DNA from: Deinococcus piscis | Lineage (GTDB): Bacteria; Deinococcota; Deinococci; Deinococcales; Deinococcaceae | Assembly (NCBI RefSeq): GCF_014653275.1 | Contig: NZ_BNAL01000029.1 | Coordinates: forward strand, 1-33,980 | Direction: 5' to 3' | DNA: 33,980 bases | Shown here: piece after piece, positions 28,818-33,980 of the stretch | How positions within the stretch are numbered: position 1 is the first letter of the stretch | Layout of the letters: each line of letters starts with the position of its first letter | The notes under the pieces: model-generated | What the model was told of the DNA's origin: nothing | Seen by the model: only the letters and a program-made list of their open reading frames with translations | Database searches by the model: none | Position numbers and translations under genes: made by a program

Positions 28818-29180
28818 ATGAGGAAATTGCGGCTGGTCTGGCGTGACGCCCTGGCGCTGTTGTTCGCCCTGCGCGACCCACGCACGGGACTGCAGGCACG
28901 GGCGTGGGCGCTGGTGGCGCTCGCTTACGCCGCGCTGCCCCTGGACCTCCTCCCTGACCTCACACCACTGCTGGGGGCCGCCGACGACCTGCTGATTGTG
29001 CCGGCGCTGTTGGCCCTGGCGACCCGCTCACTGCCGGTTCCCGTGCAGCGCGAGGCCGTGGCCCGCAGTCAGGGGCTACAGCGCCGCTTGCCCTGGCTGG
29101 TACCGGCAGGGCTCATCCTGACTGTGGTGGCCTTGGCTGGCGCGGCGTGGGGGCTGCTCCGCTTGCTGGGAGGGGGCTGA
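28818..29180 (+). CDS. DUF1232 (YkvA-like) small membrane protein
   Basis: The 120-aa product carries the DUF1232 core at about residues 30-65: a hydrophobic stretch, then YAALPLDLLPDLTPLLGAADDLLIVPALL, in which the PxDLxPD and DD positions match the family. A second hydrophobic segment near 94-117 ends in a Gly-rich tail. Function of the family is unknown. The stop and the next ATG share one base (TGATG at 29178-29182), suggesting coupled translation of the next ORF. Confidence 0.85.
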   Translation: MRKLRLVWRDALALLFALRDPRTGLQARAWALVALAYAALPLDLLPDLTPLLGAADDLLIVPALLALATRSLPVPVQREAVARSQGLQRRLPWLVPAGLILTVVALAGAAWGLLRLLGGG

Positions 29181-29434
29181 TGCAGGGCGCTGACGACCCC
29201 CGCAGCCGTCCTCCTACAGGTTGCTCCAGGCTCGCTGGGCAGCTGTCCTCTGGGCGGGCACAGGCCCAGCCCCTGCCGGCAACTCATCTGCACCTTTTGG
29301 CGGCTGTGGTTCCTCAGATTGCTCTGGCAACATGGGGGGACCCACCACTGCCTTTCCAGCCCGGCCCGCTGAACATGCCCCCGAGACATACCGCCCCGGC
29401 CAAAGCCGCCGCATCACTTGCAGGAGCCACATGA
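29180..29434 (+). CDS. Possible small coupled ORF, 84 aa
   Basis: This frame begins with an ATG that overlaps the DUF1232 stop by one base and ends with a TGA that overlaps the next gene's ATG as ATGA, so it fills the gap exactly. The product is Pro/Ala/Leu-rich, with one weak hydrophobic stretch near 46-62, and resembles no family I know. Composition is close to that of a chance frame in GC-rich DNA, so it may be only the untranslated spacer. The exact fit to both neighbours is the reason to list it. Confidence 0.3.
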   Translation: MQGADDPRSRPPTGCSRLAGQLSSGRAQAQPLPATHLHLLAAVVPQIALATWGDPPLPFQPGPLNMPPRHTAPAKAAASLAGAT

Positions 29435-30828
29435 AACGCCGATTCCCCAAAAAAGACAGCCCTGAATTCAAGGACATCATGGACGCCGCCGAAACCCTGC
29501 GCCGCGAACTCACGCAGGCGGGACATAGCCTGAAACGTGAGTGGGACAGTGAGCAGAAAAATGAATGGGAAGGCAAGCAGGGCAGGTCGCCGCAGAGGGT
29601 ACGGGGCCGCACCAACACCCCGGACCGGCCTGTCACGGTACTCCACGAAACACCCATTCAGCCGATGTCCACACCGCCGGTGACGGCGCAGGGCGGATTC
29701 AGCACGGAATCCACTGTCACTGAACTGGCGAATACAGAGTTAACCCAGCCCCTCCAAGTCCCGTCCGCTGTGGTCCCCGCCCGGTCCCATCATCCTGTAG
29801 GCCAGGCACGCCAGGGACTAGAGGTCTACGCCCTGCACGAACTGGACCGGTTCGAGCAAGCCATGCAGAGCCTGGGTGTGGACCTCAGAAGCGCACAGGT
29901 GCAGCTCATCTGGATGCCGGACCAGGCAGACCGCAAGGGGCGGCAGGGCCTCAAGGTCTACCCGGTGGCCGAGTTGGGGGAGCGCGTCTACACGCTCAGT
30001 CAGAGCAGCAGCACTCCGGAGGTGGTAGAAGTGCAGGGCCAGCACCTTCATCTGCTCTGGGAGGGCGAAAGCGTGCCTGTCGGTGCGGCCCACTGGGCAC
30101 AGCTGGACCGCTGGCGGGCCTTTGGCGGCGAGCCACTGCGCTGGCTGGCGCAGCTGCGCAGGAGCGACTGGAGCTGGGTGCCGTGGGTCGCGGTTATGGT
30201 GGCCGCCTTCAACATCTGGTGGGTACTGGGCCTGGCGTGGATTTTTGGGTCTGGCTACCTGTTCGGGAATGATGGGGTCAAAGCCTACCGCCAGGGGTAC
30301 TTCGAGGACAGTGCGCCCCCTGACAGCACCAAGGAATTGCTGTGGCATCTACGCCGGGAAAGCAGTGAAGGCCCCAGCTTGGTGCCCGGCATGCAGGATG
30401 TCCCGGACCACTTACGGCGAACCCCCGCGCCTGCCCAAACTCCGGCAGTACCGACCACACCAGCCACCTCTACGCAGCTCCGCCCAGCGCTGGACCAGTT
30501 GCCCGACGACTTGGCCGCCGGCCTGCGAATGGTCCGCGAACGGGTGGCCGACCTGCCGGAAGAGGACATCCTGACCGCCGAAGGCTACCGCCTGCGCGGC
30601 CTGGCCGAGCGCTGTGAGGAAGCGGCGCGGCTGTACCTGCGCTTGCCTGCGGGCAGCGAAGCCGCAGAAACCGCCGCCAGTGAGGTGCGAGCCATGCTGC
30701 AAGAAAGCCTGGAAGCCCTGGCGGGGGCCGGGTCACGCTCGCTCCAACAGCAAGAAGAGGTGCTGCGGGCCATTCAGGACCTGCGACGCACCAGCGTCCC
30801 TGCCAGCGACCCCCTGCGGCTGGACTAG
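29431..30828 (+). CDS. Hypothetical membrane protein, 465 aa
   Basis: I do not recognise a family. The N-terminus (1-60) is charged and helical. About 60-125 is Pro/Thr/Val-rich and probably disordered. A small alpha/beta region (about 130-235) follows, with two similar segments, GLEVYALHELDRFEQA and GLKVYPVAELGERVYT. Then come two close hydrophobic segments (about 248-280, rich in Trp), a Pro-rich linker near 330-350, and a C-terminal helical region (about 355-460) rich in Glu, Arg, Ala and Gln. AGGAG at 29422-29426 supports the ATG at 29431. It overlaps the convergent gene at 30825 by 4 bases. Confidence 0.75.
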   Translation: MKRRFPKKDSPEFKDIMDAAETLRRELTQAGHSLKREWDSEQKNEWEGKQGRSPQRVRGRTNTPDRPVTVLHETPIQPMSTPPVTAQGGFSTESTVTELANTELTQPLQVPSAVVPARSHHPVGQARQGLEVYALHELDRFEQAMQSLGVDLRSAQVQLIWMPDQADRKGRQGLKVYPVAELGERVYTLSQSSSTPEVVEVQGQHLHLLWEGESVPVGAAHWAQLDRWRAFGGEPLRWLAQLRRSDWSWVPWVAVMVAAFNIWWVLGLAWIFGSGYLFGNDGVKAYRQGYFEDSAPPDSTKELLWHLRRESSEGPSLVPGMQDVPDHLRRTPAPAQTPAVPTTPATSTQLRPALDQLPDDLAAGLRMVRERVADLPEEDILTAEGYRLRGLAERCEEAARLYLRLPAGSEAAETAASEVRAMLQESLEALAGAGSRSLQQQEEVLRAIQDLRRTSVPASDPLRLD

Positions 30829-31097
30829 CGCCGGTTGGCCGTTCCAGACTGAACCGAGTCAAGCACAGCGAACGCCCAGCCGTTCATGCCTGGGGGCAGG
30901 TCCAGCGCAGGCACTCCACCTTGCCAGCGGGTGACCAACAGGTACAGCTCGCCACTGTCCCTGGCCTGCGCTGGACTGTGCAGCACCTCGGCCCCCAGGA
31001 AGCCAGGCTGGCCCGCCCAGGCATGCGCCAGGGCCTGCACTGCGGCCAGGTCGCCGCGCTGCTCTGCAAAGTGAAGCCATTCGGCTGAGGACGTCAT
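30825..31097 (-). CDS. Small protein, possibly antibiotic-biosynthesis-monooxygenase-like
   Basis: The 90-aa product has the size and pattern of a dimeric alpha-beta barrel domain of the ABM type: an early helix (about 14-28), then [14 protein letters not shown], a strand reading [12 protein letters not shown], and a last helix-strand segment. The usual His residues are not obvious, so the call is tentative and no substrate is suggested. TAGGCT lies 6 bases before the ATG. The gene is divergent from truA with only 31 bases between the start codons. Confidence 0.55.
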   Translation of the reverse strand: MTSSAEWLHFAEQRGDLAAVQALAHAWAGQPGFLGAEVLHSPAQARDSGELYLLVTRWQGGVPALDLPPGMNGWAFAVLDSVQSGTANRR

Positions 31098-31103
31098 GCC
31101 ACC

Positions 31104-31109
31104 AGCCTA
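31104..31109 (-). promoter_or_regulatory. -10 box for leaderless small gene
   Basis: TAGGCT on the minus strand is followed by 6 bases and the ATG at 31097. It lies 5 bases from the opposing truA box. Confidence 0.55.
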
Positions 31110-31114
31110 CGCGC

Positions 31115-31120
31115 TAGCCT
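31115..31120 (+). promoter_or_regulatory. -10 box for leaderless truA
   Basis: TAGCCT is followed by 8 bases and the ATG at 31129. The upstream in-frame start at 31096 would place this box inside the gene. Confidence 0.55.
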
Positions 31121-31128
31121 GGGCAGGC

Positions 31129-32022
31129 ATGACCGAGTTGCCCGCCTGTGCCCTGCCCACGCCGCCCCTGGACCCAGCCGCGCCGCGCCCGCTGCACTAC
31201 GCCCCGCCGCAGGACTGGAGCCGCGTGCTGCTGACGTTGGCCTGGGACGGCAGCGCTTACGGCGGCTGGCAGAGTCAGCCCAATGCCCCCAGCGTACAGG
31301 ACACCCTCTGGGACGCGCTGGGGCAGCTGGGGCTAGAGGCGGCCCGCCCCGTGGCGGCGGGGCGCACGGATGCCGGGGTCCACGCACTGAACATGCCCGC
31401 CCACGTGGACCTGCACGCTCCCCGCATCCCCCCGGAGCGGCTGGCCCTGGCGCTGGCCCGGCAACTCCCGCGCACGGTGGCCGTACTGCATGCCCAGCCC
31501 GCGCCGCAGGGGTTTCATGCCCGGTTTTCCTGCACGCAGCGGCGCTACCTGTACCAGATTCTGAATGCCCCAGCCCGCCATCCTCTGGAAGAAGGCCGCT
31601 CCCTGTGGGTGCGCAGTGAGCTGGATATCGCCGCGATGAATGCCGCCGCGTCCCACCTGACGGGCCTGCACGACTTTGCGGCCTTCGCCACCAAGGAGGA
31701 CCGCCAGACTGTGCGCGAGTTGCAGCGGCTGCACGTGTCCACATCTCCCCTGCCTTACGGCCAGCGGGTCACACTGGAAGTGGTTGGGGAGAGCTTCCTG
31801 CGCCACATGGTGCGCGGCCTGGTGGGGACACTGCTGGCGGTGGGCCAGGGCCGCCTGGAGCCAGGAGCGGTGGCCGGAATTCTGGCCAGCGCGGACCGGC
31901 GGCAAGCGGGGGTCAACGTGGCCGCAGACGGGCTGTACTTTGCCGGAGCGAGCTACGCTGGGTTTCCGGGTCTGGAACTTACGCCACCCCGCCAGCAAGA
32001 GCTCCACTCCAGCGTTCTCTAG
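31129..32022 (+). CDS. truA: tRNA pseudouridine synthase A
   Basis: TruA makes pseudouridine at positions 38-40 in the anticodon stem of tRNAs. The 297-aa protein begins with a Pro-rich extension of about 30 residues, then the family start [17 protein letters not shown]. The catalytic Asp is in [11 protein letters not shown] (about residue 81), RRYLYQILN and [15 protein letters not shown] lie in the middle, and [15 protein letters not shown] near the end. The ATG at 31129 is preferred over an upstream in-frame one because it follows a -10 box by 8 bases. No terminator is visible after it. Confidence 0.95.
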   Translation: MTELPACALPTPPLDPAAPRPLHYAPPQDWSRVLLTLAWDGSAYGGWQSQPNAPSVQDTLWDALGQLGLEAARPVAAGRTDAGVHALNMPAHVDLHAPRIPPERLALALARQLPRTVAVLHAQPAPQGFHARFSCTQRRYLYQILNAPARHPLEEGRSLWVRSELDIAAMNAAASHLTGLHDFAAFATKEDRQTVRELQRLHVSTSPLPYGQRVTLEVVGESFLRHMVRGLVGTLLAVGQGRLEPGAVAGILASADRRQAGVNVAADGLYFAGASYAGFPGLELTPPRQQELHSSVL

Positions 32023-32229
32023 GCAGGAGCGGAGCTTTTCAGATAGAGAGCAAAAGGCCGTGAAATCGCTCAGGATGTGAACGAGAAAACTGGGGACCAC
32101 GGGCAGAGCAACGACTCCAAGAGGCGCAGCACCCAGGCACGTCCAATGCTTGAGGGGAGGCCGTATTGGGTGCCGCGCTGGACCCGCCCCAATGGAGACG
32201 GGACCGAGCGACCCCAGGCCCCAGGCCGC

Positions 32230-33150
32230 TTACTCGTAGCCCAGTTCGCGCAGGGCTTCAGGGTCTTCGCGCCAGCCAGGAATCACTACCACTTCCAGGC
32301 CCAGGAAAACCTTGGCGTTCAGCAGAGTTTCCAGCTGCTTGCGGGCCGCCGTGCCGATTTCGCGCAGCTGCTTGCCGCCCGAGCCGATCACCATGCCCTT
32401 GTGGGCGACCTTTTCCACCACAATCTCGGCCTCGATACGCTGCAAGCCGTCGTCGCGCTCGGTCCAGCGGGTCACGCGGGTCGCCACGGCATAGGGCAGT
32501 TCGTCGCGCAGCTTCATCATGGCCTGCTCGCGCACGATTTCGGCGGCCCAGTGCTCGCGGCTCTGATCCGAAGCGCTGCCCAGCGGGAAGAAAAAGGGGT
32601 TTTCCGGCAGGATGTCCACAATCTGCTGCCGCAGCGCCGTCAGCTTGGCATCGTTCTTCTGGGCGCTGAGGCTGGTCACAGTGGTGTCGGCCTCACGGCC
32701 TTCGAGCAGCGCTTCATACAGCCCGATGGCTTCTTCGGGATACTTGGCGGCGTCCTGCTTGTTGCCCACCAGAAACAGCGGCTTGGGCAGATCACGAATC
32801 TGGCGGGCGACCAGGCGGTCCTCGTCGGTGGGCGGGTGGCGCAGGTCCACCACCCAGATCATCGCGTCAATGTCCGACAGCGCGGTGGACACTTCGTTGT
32901 TCATGTACTTGCCCAGGGCGTCCTTGGGCTTGTGGACACCAGGCGTATCCACAAACACGACCTGGTGCTTGTCATCGCTGAAAATCCCGCGCACACCCCG
33001 GCGGGTAGTCTGCGGGCGGTGGCTGGTGGGGGCCACTTTGGTGTTCAAAAAAGCATTGAGCAGCGTGGACTTGCCCACGTTGGGCTTGCCCACAATCGCC
33101 ACAAACCCGGCGCGGGTGTCACTTGGAAGGTCGGGATTCATACTGGTCAT
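32230..33150 (-). CDS. era: GTPase Era
   Basis: Era is an essential GTPase that binds the 3' end of 16S rRNA during 30S assembly. The 306-aa protein has the G domain (about 14-180: G1 GKPNVGKST, the effector segment [14 protein letters not shown] for G3, NKQD for G4, SAQKN for G5). The C-terminal KH domain (about 215-300) contains [17 protein letters not shown], the loop that binds rRNA. Two in-frame starts lie close together; I take 33150 because a CACAAT box (33157-33162) lies 6 bases upstream. It is convergent with truA across about 200 bases without a clear terminator. Confidence 0.96.
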   Translation of the reverse strand: MTSMNPDLPSDTRAGFVAIVGKPNVGKSTLLNAFLNTKVAPTSHRPQTTRRGVRGIFSDDKHQVVFVDTPGVHKPKDALGKYMNNEVSTALSDIDAMIWVVDLRHPPTDEDRLVARQIRDLPKPLFLVGNKQDAAKYPEEAIGLYEALLEGREADTTVTSLSAQKNDAKLTALRQQIVDILPENPFFFPLGSASDQSREHWAAEIVREQAMMKLRDELPYAVATRVTRWTERDDGLQRIEAEIVVEKVAHKGMVIGSGGKQLREIGTAARKQLETLLNAKVFLGLEVVVIPGWREDPEALRELGYE

Positions 33151-33249
33151 CCCTACATTGTGTCACGGGGGCAAGCAGCAGCTATGGGAGGGGCGCAGAG
33201 GCTTTGTTTACGCCACCGCAAGTCCCCACCTGGCCTGCCGGGGCTCGTT

Positions 33250-33255
33250 TACACT
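33250..33255 (+). promoter_or_regulatory. -10 box for leaderless small hypothetical gene
   Basis: TACACT is followed by 6 bases and the ATG at 33262. Confidence 0.55.
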
Positions 33256-33261
33256 CTGCAC

Positions 33262-33573
<312 letters not shown>

Positions 33574-33612
33574 CGGGGCTGCTTATTAGAGGGTCTGAAA
33601 GTCTGAGAGCGT

Positions 33613-33630
33613 GTTTGAAAAGGTTCAAAC
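33613..33630. repeat. Hairpin at the IS end
   Basis: GTTTGAA (33613-33619) and TTCAAAC (33624-33630) are perfect inverted arms around AAGG. The transposase stop codon (33627-33625 on the minus strand) lies in one arm. Confidence 0.6.
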
Positions 33631-33980
33631 AGACCGCTCCAGTCGTCGCAACATGAGTCGAATATTCGCCAAGTAAAACCAGGCTTCAGTGGTCTGTGGC
33701 AATATTTCATAGTCCCTCGATAAGCGTCTAGAACGGGTCAGCCAAGCCAAACTCCGTTCGACAACCCAGCGACATGGTTGGACAACGAACCCTCGTTGTC
33801 CAACCACTCCTTTGACAATGTCCATCGTCCAACCCAGCGTCTCTCTGGCCCAACGGACTAACTGTCCCGTATAGCCCGCATCTGCCCACACATGCCGAAT
33901 ACGTGGGAACCGATTGTAAGTCTGTTCAAGCAGGGGAAAGCCCCCTGACCGATCTTGAATATTGGCCGCAGTCACCCGCA
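33625..33980 (-). CDS. IS5-family transposase, C-terminal part (cut by window edge)
   Basis: About 118 residues of the C-terminal half of a DDE transposase are visible; the N-terminal part with the first catalytic Asp lies outside the window. Features include the segment TAANIQDRSGG, then VWADAGYTGQLVRWA with the second catalytic Asp, and CRWVVERSLAWLTRSRRLSRDYE with the catalytic Glu. It ends with AWFYLANIRLMLRRLERSV. This order is typical of the IS5 family (IS427-like group). The visible part has no frameshift or stop, so the element may be intact. The gene reads away from the window edge towards the small hypothetical gene. Confidence 0.9.
   Translation of the reverse strand, partial: RVTAANIQDRSGGFPLLEQTYNRFPRIRHVWADAGYTGQLVRWARETLGWTMDIVKGVVGQRGFVVQPCRWVVERSLAWLTRSRRLSRDYEILPQTTEAWFYLANIRLMLRRLERSV

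Larger units (their letters stand above)
33605..33980 (-). mobile_element. IS5-family insertion sequence, one end only
   Basis: The 3' part of an IS5-type transposase gene and the outer end of the element are inside the window; the rest lies beyond 33980. The probable terminal sequence starts near 33605 with GAGAGCGTGTTTGAAAAG. The other inverted repeat and the target duplication cannot be seen, so the boundary is approximate. Confidence 0.75.

Noticed and set aside
32023..32229. Terminator between truA and era
   Set aside because: The possible stems here (for example GGTCCCG with CGGGTCC on the minus strand) have a mismatch and no T run.

Overview
The window looks like chromosomal sequence from a Deinococcus species. 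The DNA is GC-rich with strongly GC-biased third codon positions. The gene content (RNase Y, GatC beside SerS, a DsbA/DsbB pair, UvrA with a long basic tail, L21-L27-Obg, Era, TruA) and the protein sequences fit that genus. The control signals fit too: about fourteen genes have a TANNNT box 5-8 bases upstream of the start codon and no Shine-Dalgarno, the leaderless-mRNA arrangement known from Deinococcus. About nine others have a clear AAGGAG-type site. I made no database comparison, so the genus call is recognition and inference.

Layout. 1-820: a gene-poor stretch, then a small unknown gene with a near-consensus promoter and a terminator. 958-2273: gmk overlapping a macro-domain gene, closed by a bidirectional terminator. 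2317-5341 (minus): a cyclophilin-type lipoprotein, surE and a YihY/BrkB membrane protein. 5458-7747: a hotdog thioesterase and a malic enzyme with a strong terminator. 7787-9755 (minus): a PspC-domain protein and pyrG, whose leader holds a terminator-like hairpin and a competing hairpin. 9954-12100: a DUF2834-like membrane protein, a coupled ankyrin/secreted-protein pair and an unknown membrane protein. 12202-14019 (minus): rny, divergent from uvrA (14371-17649), which overlaps a gene for an unknown membrane protein. 18611-21493: dsbA-like, dsbB, gatC and serS. 21548-22635: a secreted unknown and a DinB-like protein. 22643-26369 (minus): an operon of two LptF/LptG-type permeases and a DUF4403-like envelope protein. 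26458-28502 (minus): obgE, rpmA and rplU. 28818-30828: a DUF1232 protein, a small coupled ORF and an unknown membrane protein. 30825-33573: a small monooxygenase-like protein, truA, era and a small unknown. 33605 to the end: the end of an IS5-type insertion sequence, cut by the window edge.

Most of the window is core housekeeping: nucleotide synthesis (gmk, pyrG, surE), translation and ribosome assembly (serS, gatC, truA, rplU, rpmA, obgE, era), RNA decay (rny), DNA repair (uvrA) and envelope or disulfide functions. I see no CRISPR array, tRNA, rRNA, prophage or clear defence island. The points most worth a second look are the pyrG leader, the 31-bp intergenic region with back-to-back leaderless promoters at truA, the LptF/LptG/DUF4403 operon in a lineage thought to lack LPS, the coupled unknown genes at 28818-30828, and the basic UvrA tail with its coupled membrane-protein gene.
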